Below are positions 33,001 to 48,000 of a stretch of 64,000 bases of DNA, in pieces (within the stretch, counting starts at the first letter, position 1; every line of letters begins with the position of its first letter). The notes below the pieces were generated by a model. That model was not told the origin of the DNA. It was given only the letters and a program-made list of their open reading frames with translations, and made no database searches. Origin of the DNA: Bedellia somnulentella (lineage: Eukaryota > Arthropoda > Insecta > Lepidoptera > Bedelliidae); contig OY755178.1 in NCBI GenBank assembly GCA_963576735.1, positions 12,028,001 through 12,092,000 of the forward strand, read 5' to 3'. A program made the position numbers and the translations under genes.

Positions 33001-36000
33001 TTTTAAAAACTAAACGAGAAAATAAAATTTAGCAAAATTATATTAAATACCATCAGTTCAGTAAAAATTAAACCCAACGATGCAAATTTCTAATACAATT
33101 ATTTAAAAAATTAGTTAAACTTATTGAGGTATTAAATTGCATACATTTAGATAAATAAATGATTCAAAAGCAGTACCGATAGCAATACCCGGTGGGTGTA
33201 TGTAAGAAACGAGTAACTGTATTGGGCCTTTTAAGGGATTTTTGGGTGTTGCGGTTGGAGACCCATCACCAACAACATTAATTTTACCATCTTTTCCCCA
33301 CTAAACTTTTCAAAAGTGGCTGAGGAATACCTAATTCCTTAGCTCTGGCTACCCCTTCTGAAGATTATTAGCCGTGAGTATATGTATGTATGTATTACTT
33401 TACTTATTAAGCAAGAAAATTTATGTTTTTATTTGGGGGGCCGTGGAAATAAAATCATTTATATAGTAGAAACCATTTTTTCTGAGATACATAGGCGATG
33501 TAATATGCTGTTAATTTAAAGCGCAATCCACAGAGCCCGCTGGGTTACCGAAATTGCCTGGCAACATAACCCGGTGGCGTGTATAAATAATTATGTCTAA
33601 CCTATGTATGAAAACTAGACCGGCGACAAACATCGGCGGCCCGGCGGGCTCAGTGCGCTTAAGAGACTTCCAAAAGATGTGAAACCAGCCAACGTCAAAA
33701 GCAAAAGATGTCTGAGTGACTTACAATTGTGGGGCTATATAATTCGAAACCATTACATACTGGTTATGTATCCACTTTTTACAGACGTGAAAGCCCGCCC
33801 GTCAATACAAACAGGCGTGAGTTCAAATCCAGGGTCGGGCTCATAGCAATTTTACTTTTCTAAAGTCATATGTGTGGTTGTGGAAAAAAATAAATTTTAG
33901 CATTATTATATTATTTAAATACCATCATTACAAAAAAATGTGTTAAAGTTACTTTTTTCAGTAGAAGTTTGATTCAAAAGCAGAACCGATAGCGATACAC
34001 TCACGAAAAAATTGTGAATAAAACGAGCTAGAAGAGATCCTATCCCAAACTTGCATTTTTTAAGCAACTTTGTGAAGTGATATAGGTTTTTGGACTCTAA
34101 AAGTCTCCTTTAGTTTAACATGTACAGGGACACATTATAATACAAAGTCAAATGTAACCTGTATAGGTTGTATACAAAGGCTAATGTCCACCACCCTGGC
34201 TTAGTATGGGTTGGCACACGACGACACCTACCGTGATTGTATCTGAGACCGACAGCTTAAAATATATATCCAAGCACGAATACGACGTAAGTCCTACTAA
34301 CCAAACTATTACAAATTTCATAAATAGATTTTGCGGCCTTAACCAAGTTGTTCTTTACGGTGCTTCTTCCGATAGGTGTATGTCAGCCTAAAACCTTTTA
34401 GTCCTCAAGGTCATATTAAATTCAACTCTAAACTCCAACGTTGTTCCGTATATCCCCGTAGGGGTTGGTAGAGGTACTAACACATTGTCACCTGGTGTTT
34501 AAAATACCCACGTTTTGCTTGGACAGTGTACTCATGTGATAAGGGGCAGGCGTATCGCCGTTTTGTACAAATACACTGTCACATGACTTTAAGTACAACA
34601 CAGCCATGCGGGTTTCCTCACGATGTTTTCCCTCAGCGTTAACAACCATGATAAATTAAATAAAAAATTCTCTAGAAAAAACAAATTGGTGTAGGACCGA
34701 CCCGGGATTTGAACCCTCATCTATCCCTCCCTCACTGAGCTATCACGGTCATATATTCTCAACTTTATTAGCAAAAAGAGTCATTCCTAAGCAAAACTAA
34801 GCTGACCTTAATATCTAGCATCTGAAAACTGTAATAGTAGTCAGACTGCAACAAAGTGTCTTATAAAGCCGATTGTTAGCAAAATTGTACGTTCTTTATA
34901 CAAAATGTTAGCAGACCAAACGCTCTTCAGCTATTATTTATTATTATTAATTTAATTCTAAGCCTCAAAGTAAACAAAACCTTAGAGCTTAGGCTACAAG
35001 CTTTAGCTAGAACATGTTTTCTTTGCTGTTTAACTTGAAAAATCCGAAGCCATCACTTCAATTAACTATTGAATACGATTCAAGGAATTCGATCGAGCGC
35101 AGTATTTAACATCATAAAATTTTCAATTAACTACTTTTTCTTACAAAGAGAGAAAATTTTACTTTTTTTATTTAGATGATTATCTAAATTTAAGAATATT
35201 TCTTTAGTAGTAATCATTTTTTCTGAGATAAATAAGCCATGAAATATTCTGTTCATTTAAGAGAAATCAACATACATACATACATATACTCACGGCTAAA
35301 TTTCCCTAGAAGGGGTAACCAGAGCCAAGGAATCATAAATTCCTCAGCCACTTTTGGAAGTTGAGTGGGGAAAAGATGGCAAATATAAAGGTTTTTGGTG
35401 ATGGGTCTCGAACCGCATCGCCCAAAAATCCAATAAAAAGCCCCAATACCCCTAGTCGCCTCGTACGACACCCGTGGGTAGAAAGGGGTAGCGACATTCT
35501 AAGCCGGCACTACACAGCAAATCAAAAAGATATGAAACCAGATCGACACGTATTGTTAATCAATATTTTTAAGTTAAATAGGAAAAGACATAGCTGCAGT
35601 TTCATAAAAATAATATTTTATAACAATATTGTAAACTAATAAATCATCCATACATATACTTACGGCTATAACTCCTTAAAATTTAAAACAAAAGATTTCT
35701 GAGTAACTTACGAATATGCTGTATAATGAAACCATAACATAGTGGTAATTTATTTACTTTCACAGCTGTGATAGTCCAATGGGTAGAATGCCCGCCCGTC
35801 AATACAGTCAGGCGTGAGTTCAAAACCCAGGTCGAGCTTACATCAATTTGTCTTATCTAAAGTCATACGTGTGGTTAATTTATCATGGTTGTTAACGGTG
35901 AGGGAAAACATCGCGAGCAATCCCGCATGGCTAAGTTGTACTTAGTCATGTGACAGTGTAATCGTAACACACGGCGATAGGCGTGCCCCTTTTCACATAA

Positions 36001-39000
36001 GTACACTTTTGAAGCAAAATGTGGGTACTCTGAACACCAGGTGACAATGTCACGTGATGACCAGAAGTATACTACCTCTACCAAGCCTTTCGGGTATATA
36101 CGGCATGAACGTATAAGTTGAGTTCAGTATTCACATTTACCATTCACGAATTACAACACTTTTTTTATTTATAAGAAAAATAAGCTAAGAAGTTGTTGTG
36201 TAAATGAGGGAACTCCTGATTTCTCCAAGGAGTAAAGAAAAATTACTTCTAAACATAACTCGTCTTCTCACTCTCCTAATTTAATCAATGATCTGACAAA
36301 AGTATGATTAACAAAAAACGCAGGAGTATAATTAATTACACAGCTTTAGGTCTACATATTCAGTTGTTTTATTTGAAAATCGTGAGCACTGAGTTTTAAC
36401 AACAATTCAATCATTTTGTACTAGTCTAGATGACTGAAGGATCTCCAATCTTTTACATGAATTCTTCAATTTCTCGTGTATACATTTCAATTGTGTACTT
36501 AAATTTATTGATTAGAAGATATTCAAAAATGTTGTGTCACAATGACCTGGCCAATCAGGCCGATGGTGACACTCTGGGTCGGAACCTCTGGTGGAGACTC
36601 CGCCGAGATTTAACGGATCCGCAGTTCGCCCGCCCAAATACCAATAAGCAATTACTCACTAGCAGGAGCAGGGTTTTCCACAGTACGAGTGGATATTGGC
36701 AGCAAACGATGGATAATTTTCTCACCACGTGTCCGTCGACAGTCGACCCAGCTGGGGACGTTTTGTTTAGCGACACACACACACACGTTCAGATTAAAAG
36801 GTTCTTACACACGTCTTAACGTAAGTAACACAAAATAGTATGAAAACACTCAAAGTTCTTGGGAAAAGGTTAAATTATCAAGCCGGTAATTTTAATCGTT
36901 GCACGCGCAAGGGAAGCAGCCATTACACTCCTCGCGGTAGCTAGTCCTCACTCTGACTGGCGTGCCCTTTTCATCGGGCTTTGCTGATTGGTTGAGCGAG
37001 CGAATGACATTTGACGTATATTATTTGGCGGCAAATATGAATGTGGAACGTTGACGATACAAATGTAATTTTATTAAGCATGATAGTGTATAGAGCATGT
37101 GTATATATCCTCACCAAATAATGGAGAGAATATGCTCACACAATGTAAATTATTTGACACTGATGTAGTAACTAAAGTTTTTAAGTTATTAATTAGTATA
37201 CCAGTGAGAGTAGTAAGACTAAGGGTTAAGGGGTTTTTTAAGTGATTTTTGGGCGATGTGGTTGGAGACATTAATTATTACCATCTTTTCCCCAATCAAC
37301 TTCCAAAAGTGGCTGAGGAATTTCTCATTCCAAAGCTCTGGCTACCCCGTTACGGGATTTATAGCCGTGAGTATATGTATGTATGTATGAATGAGAGTAG
37401 TGTAGTTAACAGTAAGTTTAAACATCTCAATATTTTTTGTCTTACCATTACTCAACACATAGATATGGCTGCAAAAATATTCGTAACGAACGTTGTGCTG
37501 TTGGGATTATAACTGAATGCTGATTAAGCATATTATATGAATTGGTACTTTGAACTCCAAGTTATATTAATATCACGTGATGTACAGAAGTATGACTTTG
37601 CCACTTCTCTCAAGGCTATACAGCATGAACTCTTCTGTTTGAGAGTATATGTATATTAGGTAATATATTCACCTGTTAATATTATCGGGGTATCTTTGTC
37701 CTCATATATAAAATATGCAATAACAGCTGCTAGCACCACCACTATAGCATTTCTTGCAACTCCAATAAACCACAGACTTCTTTGTAAGACAGTCGCATTT
37801 CGACGCGACTTTTCATCTTCTGGTATTTTTATTTTTATGTCTTTCAGCGCCTGTAATAAATACACGGAACCAGGTGACAAATATATCATAAGTAATAAAT
37901 AGCTGTGAATTGTCGGTGTAGAATAGCACTACCCCATTACTTCCCATGGGCGATCTAAAGAGGTGACTATTGAGGGTCAATACCCTTTTAAGTGATTTTT
38001 GGGCGACGCTGTTTGGAGACCCTTCAACCAAACGTTTATTTTACAATCTTTTCCCCATTTAACTTCCAAATGTGGCTGAAGAAGTTTCTGAATCAATAGC
38101 TCTGGCTACCCCTTTTAGGAATTTCTAGCCGTCAGTTTATGTATGAATAAATACTCCTACTTTTCGACATTCACCTCGAAATCACGTTTCTTGTCTTCCT
38201 TCAAGAAATATATTCTATAGAAACAACTCGAATACATTATTATATTCTAATGATGTTACAACACAGAAGCTCGTTAGAAAGCTCGTTGTATCTTAACACA
38301 CAATCGCAGAGATTGAACACAGATTTGTTTACTACATACATACTCACGGCTATAAATCCCTTAACGGGGTAGCCAGAGCTTTGGAATGATAAATTCCTTA
38401 GCCACTTTTGGAAGTTGATTGGGAAGATGATGATAATAAACGGCTTTTTATTGGATTGGTTACCCCTTCTAGGGAAATATAGCTGTGAGTATATGTATGT
38501 ATGTATGTATTATAAGAAAAATTATGCCACGCAGACGAGCATACGCGGGCCAGTTACTTGTTTTATATTTGTAAGGAAAATACGCTCTATTTATGTTAAA
38601 ACACATATAATAGATTCACGAAATTTGATCCCATTAAGGTAAGCAGAGACTATTGATCGCCACTTTGTACGATTCTGGCGAACCTCTTGAGTTCTATTAA
38701 TTTGCATCAATATCTTTATCCATGACCTTTAATTCTGTTTAAAACCTATTGAAGTTATTGCAAATGTCTAGTAAAGATAAGACAAAATTTTGCGACCTAT
38801 ATTTTTATGCATTACTAAGCTCCGGAAATAAGGGAGAAGATGATTACAAGGGTCCAAAATATAAGTTTTCAATGCACAATACTCGCAAAACTTTTTGCAA
38901 CAGAACCAAACTTCGTACCATAATTCAAACGAGCGTTCCGCTTCGCTGTCACAATAGCATTGTCGCAGAAACGATTTGAAACATCATCGAGGTCCAAAAA

Positions 39001-42000
39001 AGTGAACAATGTCGATCCAATACATAAATACGATACAAGAACTCCGAGGTCAATCTCAAAATAGAAATATTAACAAACGGAGCAAATGTCTGAATAGAGC
39101 CGTTCGGGAAGTCGGCTGTTAACACACAATACTTACAGCATTAAGAGGTCAAAGATACTAGAATTTTCTGGATTGTTTGTTGCCTTGACATATTATGATT
39201 ATGAAACATTAAAAAGCTAATATTTTAGCCGGCTCAGAATGGAACTAGCCCATTTCAACCAGGTGTAATGGTTGGACACCCGTCACCGAAAACATTCACT
39301 TTATAGACTTTTCGCCACACAACTTGCAAAAATGCCTTTTTTTGTTTTTTGTTCCGAACTCTGGCTACCCGTGGGATTCGTAGCCGTAAGTATATGTATG
39401 TATATATTTAAGTTGGAATTTGAATCGTTATTATTATTGAAAATACACATACACGGCTATAAATCCCAGAATAAATAGTCAGAGCTATAAATTATTAAAT
39501 TTATCAGTCACTTTTGGAAATTAAGTTAGAAATAATTCATAAAATAAGGTGTAGTCATTTTGGAGTGGAAGCACTATAATTTAAAAAAAAATATATAAAT
39601 CTTACCTTCAATCCAGTCAATACCACACAAGATCCCAAGCTCAACAACGTGTCCGTCCATCTCAAATCACCAATATGTACGAAAACTCCTTTCCACGTTT
39701 CTAGAAAGTTCTCCGCACTGAATCGTAGACCCAACAGACCTTTCATCTGTGATGACGCGATGGTCACAGCGGCTGCTGATGTGAACCCCGACACTACTGG
39801 TAAAGACACAAAGTCTACTAGGAACCCTGGAAGAGAAGAAAGATTTGTGAGACAGTTGCACTTTGTGGTCGAATCATGTTGTGGTCGAGAATTCAGATGT
39901 AATTGTGATCGATGATTGGCATTATTTTGGTCTATAAATTTATATAACTGCAATCAATTATTTTTGTTTAAAGGTTTATTTTTTTTTATATCCGAATAGT
40001 GAAGAATTCTAAAAATAACTCTTATATGAGGTAATTCCCGCATTATGATATACTGAATAAGAGCATATTCTTTAAGTATTAGTAAATATAATTTAATTTT
40101 ATACTTTACATTCCTTTGATTCTGAGCAGATTCTCAAGTCCACCACGCCATCGTAAACTAACAAAATTTTCGATGATTGGTCGCTGTGTAGTGTCAGATT
40201 AGAATAGCACTACCCCATTTCTTCCTGTGGGTGATTGTAAGAGGCGACTTCCGAGGCTTTTCAGGTGATTTTTGGGCGGTGCGGTAGATCATAAAATCCA
40301 TCATAAAAACATTTAATTTACAACCCTTTCCTCACCTAATATCTAAAAGTGGCTGATGAATTTTCCGATTCTGAAGCTCCGGCTACCCCTTTTAGGGATT
40401 AACAGCTGTGAATATATGTATGTACGTGTGTAATTCGTTTCATTATTTGAACTGTCAAGAGTAAGTTACGGCCTCATGTAAATTTGATAATTACAAACCA
40501 AAGGTTTTTTAACGAGTTTGTTCAAATTATCTGGATATCTTTTTGTTCTCAAAATATTTCATTACAATCGCATTAGACATTTCTGTTGAATGTTGCGTGA
40601 CATCCGTCACATGGCCTAGTACAAGCGTTATTTTATCGTTACTCTGACGGTTAGAATGAAATGAAAGTATACAATACTATGTAAGTGAGAAAGAGAGGGC
40701 TGTTTTATACCACGCGTTAGCAACGCTATTGTTAATGGTATCTATCAGATGGCAGCTGTGTTTCAATAATTATAATTTCAACAGTCATGCATGACAGCTA
40801 CTATAAATAGGAGCAGTAATATTTTCCGCGTCAAACCATCGCAAACATTAAAATTTCATAAACAAAACAAATATTTTGATTATCTATTATTAAATAAAAA
40901 GACATATTTGTGCTCTAATTTTTTTAACAGTTAACTTCTTTTGTTATTTTTTTAAACATAATAACTTGTACTTTTGTAAGTGATCGTATACTCTACATAC
41001 ATTCATATACTCTCGGCTATATATCCCTTGAAAGGGTTTCGGAATAAGAAATTTCTCAGCCATTTTTAGAAGTTGAGTGAGAATAAGATTGCAAAGTAAA
41101 TGTTCTGGTGATGTGATGGGTCTCCAACCGCATCGTCTAAAATAATTCAAAAAGCCCTAATACCCTTAGCTCCCTCTTACCACCCACGGTAAGAAATGGG
41201 GTAGTGCTATTCTAAGCCGACACTATACAGCACAAAATATACTATAATCGTATACTTTAGAAAATGCTTTATCGATACTTTGATATATTCCAAACAAATC
41301 AAGAACACAAAGACTAAAGATTCAAATGTTCAGGCCGTACCAATAACCTTACCATAATCATATCAACATCGTTAATTAATAAAAAAATAATTCATTAATA
41401 AAAAGCGTCCTTAAATAAAACAATAATCTCAAAGCGAAATTATTGTTATATATATATATATAATATAATCTCAAAATTACACCAGCCAAGTACTAAACCA
41501 GATGCCTTTATCCAACCCAAGATAACATAACGACAAAAACAAATCCTTAGAGTATTGCGAATAAAGGGTAGAGAGGTCAATCGACTCACATAAAGGACTC
41601 GCACCATACCGGTTATATCACAGGTTCCGGATAAAGGAAACCCCAATAGATAACAACGGATAGAGTAAAATGGGGCCAAAAACAACATATGTCCAGTAAA
41701 GCAGGCCGAAAAGAGGCGGTATATAACCACGGAATCCTTTTTCGATTTGTAAATTCAAGTTTGAAAATGGAATTGTTTTTTGTGGTTACCACAGTCGATT
41801 TGAAATTGTTATGCAAGTTGTAAATTTCAATTGTTTTACTGCTTCAAAAAAAAACTTTGCTTGGGTGATTGTAAAAGGTGACTAAGGGCCTTTTTTTTGA
41901 TCCGTGGTTAACTCAACAATTTGTTAAATATCGTAACTATTAGTTAGATATCAGCAAAATGCATTTTTTGACCCGTGTGGTTAGAGTAACTAATGGTCAA

Positions 42001-45000
42001 ATGTTGAACCATTAGTTAAAAAAGTTAACTACTCAGGATTGGAGGGTTAAACAAGATGGCCGCTGGTTATTTGTATAATAGCAGCTGTTAATAACATCTG
42101 AGATGAATTTGAACATAGTTAGATACTTTGAAGTCGAAAGTTCGTCAGAAGAAGAAGACGATGATATTATATTACAATGTTTGTTGATGAGAAGGTTAAA
42201 ATATTTAGGCCACGCCATCCGCCGTTAAAAACCTGGGATGATGTAGATTTTTGTCATCGTTACCGCCTATCGAAAGAAGCAGTACTCTGCATTGTTACTG
42301 AAATTGGGAATGATCCTAAAACGTACACTCTCAGTTATTCTCGAATAAGTTTAATCAAATGTAGTTTCCTTACAAAATTATTTTATTTTTAAAAAGTATT
42401 TGAAAGATAGGTATTATGTATCTTGTATTCCAAATACTTTTTTAGAAAACTACTTTTATCTGTATCTGAAATACTCTTCTTTAAAGTATCTTACATCTTG
42501 CATTTCAGATAATTTGCATAGGATATCTTATACATCACTGGTCATCGTCACTGGCAACAAATTGACCAATTGTTAAGTTTGACTATAGTTAAAAAAGACA
42601 TCAAAAATGGATTTACGATTTAACTACTGGTTTAACTATAGTCAATGTAACAAATGGTTATATTTTTAACTCCGGATCAAAAAACTGGCCCTTAGGGTAC
42701 CAGGGCTTTTTTAGGGATTTCTGGGCGATGCGGTTGGAGCCCCATCACCAAAAACATTGATTTCTGATATTGTTGATATTCATGTTAGGAATTTGTAACT
42801 ATGTGTATCCTTCTTTTTTCTTTCTTTAATAAAAGATGGCGTTTAAAAACGCTGACTTTAATTTTGTGTTGCTTTAGTAAATAGAAGAATGAATTTTTAA
42901 CTTGTTAGTATTGTTTAGATCCTTTGATAGCTATTATTTATATTTTTTATAAAATCTCAAGAATCTAGCACATCTAAAATAGGCACAAAGTTTTAAAAAT
43001 GTGAATCTTGTTAATTTAAGAATGATCAATACCTTTGCCAATCCATAATTTTCCATCGATTTTCTATCCTACTGATCTATCTGATGAGACATTATAAATT
43101 CAATATTTTGATATTGTAGCTTTTTAACTTTGCTGTGTAGTGTTAGCTTAGAATAGCACTACCCCATTTATTCCCGTACATGTTCGCAAGAGGCGGCTAA
43201 GGGGGTTGAAGCTTTTTTACAATCTTCTCGCCACTCAACTTTAAAAAGTGGCTGACGAATTTCTTTATTTGAAGCTCTAGCTACCCCTTCTAGAGATTTA
43301 TGGCCGTGATTATATGTAGGTATATAACTTTAATCTTTTGTTTGGAGGATTGGAGATGGAGCTTGCATGTAAATATTTTACAACAACATTTTCTGCGACA
43401 AGTACAATGCTCTGTTCATCGTATAGTTTCTATTTACGCTTACAACCAGTTACCAGACACTTATCAAATATTTACACTGTCCTAGTTGGACCGATAATAG
43501 GTATCGAAATTGCACAACAACCAAAGAAGCAATGGCTACTGCATTAACTTTATCAGAATTAGGTCGATGAATGACTGATTATTTGATAGTACAATGATTA
43601 CCTTTAACGCGTATTTTAAATGATTCCATTCATAATCTACAAGTTACGAGTCATTAATAGGACTAACTATAATCAAAGATACAGAATGGAGAGTTATTTA
43701 CTGCTTAAAGTTTTTTGAGCAACCATTCCACATAGAATCCACATAGGCTAAGCGTCTTGGGGCTTTTAAAAGCAGATAAATTACAAAAATAATAAAGTTT
43801 TATGTAACAACACTAAATTTTATTTTCACATTTACAGATTGGCGAAATTCAATACATATTTTATGGAGAATTGTGTTAATTTAATAATAAATAATAATTA
43901 GTGCAGAAGATGAGGTTTCAAATCACGGGTCACCGGATTTTCAAAATTTCTCAATCCATATAACCAAGACCTAAAATACTGAGACTTAAAATGCGCTACA
44001 ATGCAAGAGGCGAGGAAAAAACTGAAAATATGGCTCTCTAACTCAGAATATTTAGAATCGGAGGAGTTATTAAATATACCCCAATAAATTTAACTAAAAA
44101 TATTTATAACTAGTGGATCGGCCCAGCTCCGCACGGGTAGCGTAGTTTTAAAAACATCTGAGGTTTCTTCAATCACTGCTCAAGATTTATGAAATTTAGC
44201 GCCTTGCCTTGATTACAATTTGTAGCACTTCAGAATATTGTAACTTTGTGATTTTGAAAGCGCTTTTATGAACGGTTCTGTATATCTGAACATAAGCTAA
44301 TTTTCAGGTTGAGTTGGTAGAGTTGAAGTTGAGTAAAATGCTATGAAATAATTTAAACAATCTAAAAAAGAAACAATGTAGGATGCAACTAATTAACTAA
44401 CTAAATTCAATACATATTTTATGGAGTAATGTGTTAATTTAATAATAAATAATAATTAGTGCAGAAGATGAGGTTTCGAATCCCGGGTCGAAGTCAAGTC
44501 CCGGTAACGGTGATGGAAAACATCGTGAGGAACCCATACGCCTGAGTTGTACTTTAGTCATGTGATAGTGTATTCGTACTAAACGGCAATAGGCCTGCCC
44601 TCTATCACGTGAGTACACTGTCCAAGCAAAACGTGGGTACTCTGAACTCCAGGTGACAATGTCACGTGATGTTCAGAATTATTAGTACCTCTGCTAACCC
44701 CTTGGGGATGTACGGGGTGAACGTTTAAGTTTGAAATTATAAGTCAATATTTTCAATTTAAAATAAGACATTCAAAGTTATTTATTCATTCATTAAAATA
44801 TTGCCGTGTAGTGCCGGCTTAGAATGTCGCTACCCCTTTCTACCCACGGGGGTCGTAAGAGACGACTAAGGGTATTGGGACCTTTTATTCGATTTTTGGG
44901 TTGATGCGGTTGGAGACCCATCACCGAAAACCTTTATTTTACCGCCTTTTCGCCCAATCAATTTTCAAAAGTGGCTGAGGAATTTATAATTCCTTGGCTC

Positions 45001-48000
45001 TGGCTAACCCTTCTAGGGAATTATAGCCGTGAGTATATGTTTGTATGTATGTGTGGAAACAGCAAAGATATACTGGCCAGTGCACCCTGCTGTGTACCAA
45101 CTTATAATTTGTATCTATGCTTAACTCGAAAAACATTTACACTCCGCGATGTAGGAATATAAGTGAGACGCTGCTATGTGCGAGTGAGTCCGAAGTAGTG
45201 TGCGCTCTAACATGACTCCCACATATGTATTAAAATAAAACGCTGTTTTCTTTTAAAACCTTACTACGATCGAAATAATTATATGAAACGTTAAACTGTT
45301 GGCGTCATAAGGACTATATTTGGGAAATCTAGACATACCTACTCAAACTATAATCTGACTGATTGTACTTTACAACATTACAACTACCAAGCCTGAAGTA
45401 GAATTTAATTTAAATAGCATATAATTAAATATAATATGTAAGTCAATGGAGGCATAAAAAAAACCTAGAATATTCTTTTTCAGTTCGAAATACACGATTT
45501 TTATCTTTATCGGTGGAAGAATTCTCTTATGTATATTCTATCTTCCTACCCCCTAAACCAATAATACCAGGCTACATTTAACACTAAAACAATCAAGTAT
45601 TTTTCAATAATAAGCGAATTAATTTGAATAAAGATGAGGAAAGAATCTATTGATTTACCTTTATTATTTACCAACGCTCGATTTCTCAGCTACCATTAAC
45701 GACATTCTGATAACAGATTATATCATTAGAATCTGGATCTATGCGGAAAATAGTATCGATATGCATATTGCATACATACTCGTCCATATACTGACGGTCA
45801 GCCAAGGGCAGCCAGAGCACAATGGCGGGAAGAAATAATATAATATCTAACTTACCAAGTTGAGCAACCCCGGCTACCAGTTGCACAATTCCGGCCACGA
45901 AACACAGGAGGATCCCAAACTGGGGACTGGTTCCATTCGTATAAGTGAATGTAAGCAGCGAGAGGAGCGCAGTCGGACCTATGTTGATTTGGGGACAGGT
46001 ACCCATCACCGCGTATACGAACCCGCCGATGAATGATGCGTATAGGCCGTACTGAAATTAATTAACTGTTATTTATTATTATTGTTATTCTGATAGTATG
46101 ACATACATACAAATATTCACTATGAGAAATTCAAGAAGAAGAAAAGAAGAAGAAAAAAAAACTTATTCAGTGCATAGGGAAATACACAACAAATAAAACG
46201 TAAAAATAAATCATAGTGTTACATAATAACAACAAAAAAATATGTAATAAATAATAATAACAAACATAATATAATAATATTTATATTAATTTTATTTTTT
46301 TTTATTTATTTATTTATTTTAATAATATTTAAAATTTATATTTTCTTTTTCGGCCATGGGAGAGGCGAGGAACTGTAAGTGATGCCCAAAATAATAATAA
46401 TAAATAATTCCTCATATTCTGTTCCAAGATATATGTGAAAATGGTTTTAAAAAAAAGAATGGTCGATGGGTCTCGGACCACAACCCTTAACAATCACTTA
46501 AAATGTCCTACGATAGTAGCCGAGATGAACGGCTTAAGTGCCCTGTGAAGCACAGAATCATCTTAATTTGCGGACAAACAGGTGATTTAAGGCTACTTAA
46601 TCCTTCTAAACTGGTCTAAATCTTATAAATTAAATTTGAATTTTCCCTCCCTGATTGAACCCAAAACCTAGTATTTGAAGCGAAGCTTCTCATCACTAGA
46701 TTATGATCGCAATATCATAATAAAAAATAATGTGCCAAACTTATAAAACAGTATTATGGCGTGACATAACGAAGTATAGAACAGTACAACAAAAAAATCT
46801 TTAGTAGTACAAAAAACTCTGAATTTTAATACGTTCCAACCAAAAGTTTTTTTGGTTCCTTCTTTTATAACTACGATATAATCATTTAAATACAAAAAAA
46901 CAAATATGAACATGACTGGTGAATTTTGAAGCTGTCTGGCAAAACCCAAACCATTAGCAATTTGACTGTCGGAAATTACATAAGGAAATCACTCCAAAAC
47001 TATGAGGCGGTGTAAAACCATTGACAATATTGACGTTTATCGAGAAATCGCACCAGTGTTCTAATATGAGATATTTTGAATGCTGTCAATCAATAAGCTA
47101 AAGGATATTTTCTAAGAAGTGATGTTTATTCTTCATTTTTGTTAATATGCCTGGACATTACAGAGTTTATTATCCATGAGAAAACACTGTACAGTTGTGT
47201 ACCATCAGCTTAGAATAGCCTTAACCTATATCTTCCCATGAGTGTCTTACGAAGTTAGTTAGGATATTTGGGCATTTAAGCGATTGTTAGGTGCTTTGGT
47301 TGATAACCCACCACCACCCATCCTTTATTTACAATATTTTTTATCAGTTCTGACGAATCTGAAGAAGTTATAATTTAATGTATGTATTGTTAATGTCAAA
47401 CTCCTCATGAAAAAAGACTTTCATTCCAATAAGTGGTAGCCAGGACTATATAAGAAACAGGGACTATTAGTGGATAGTTTTCCAACCACATCACACACCA
47501 ATGGCTTGAAAACTCCCAAATAGACAATATAATTTTCTACAACCTCATTAAATATGCCATTATATTATAAAAGAAATTCGTGTTAGTTACACTATTTATA
47601 ACTCAAGAAAGTCTGAACGGATTTGGCTAAAAATTGGTAGAGGGTTAGCTAAGAACCGGGAGAAGGCCATAGAACATTTATCATCACGCTAAATATCGTA
47701 GGAGGTAAGCAGTAAAAAATATTTAACACCATCCGTGCGAAGCCGGGGCGGACCACTAGTAATAAATGAAAAATAAAACTATGAGACTTATATACCGATT
47801 CTTTGGTATCTTTCGCATATAACTTGAGTTCTCCAAAACGTTTTAGGTACAGAGAAATCACCCACATCATCTACTTTCATTCAGTGCTATATTGAAGGCA
47901 TAAATCTTTTTTGCCGTGTAGTGTCGGCTTAGAATAACTCTACCCCATTTCTACCCGTGGGTGATCGTGAGAGGCGACTAAGGGTATAGGGGGCTTTTTA

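Larger units (their letters stand above)
41855..42815 (+). repeat. SINE-A split by a Harbinger-like element
   Basis: The left piece ends GATTGTAAAAGGTGACTAA at 41885. The right piece resumes TTAGGGTACCAGGGCTTTTT at 42692 and runs through GCGATGCGGTTGGAGCCCC. The SINE was therefore present before the insertion. Confidence 0.8.

Noticed and set aside
36555..36782. Minus-strand 75-codon frame as a gene in intron 4
   Set aside because: No recognised domain, signal or homologous copy. The plus strand is equally open. Reported only as an unexplained block.
39649..39915. Plus-strand 88-codon frame
   Set aside because: Antisense shadow of SLC26 exon 3.
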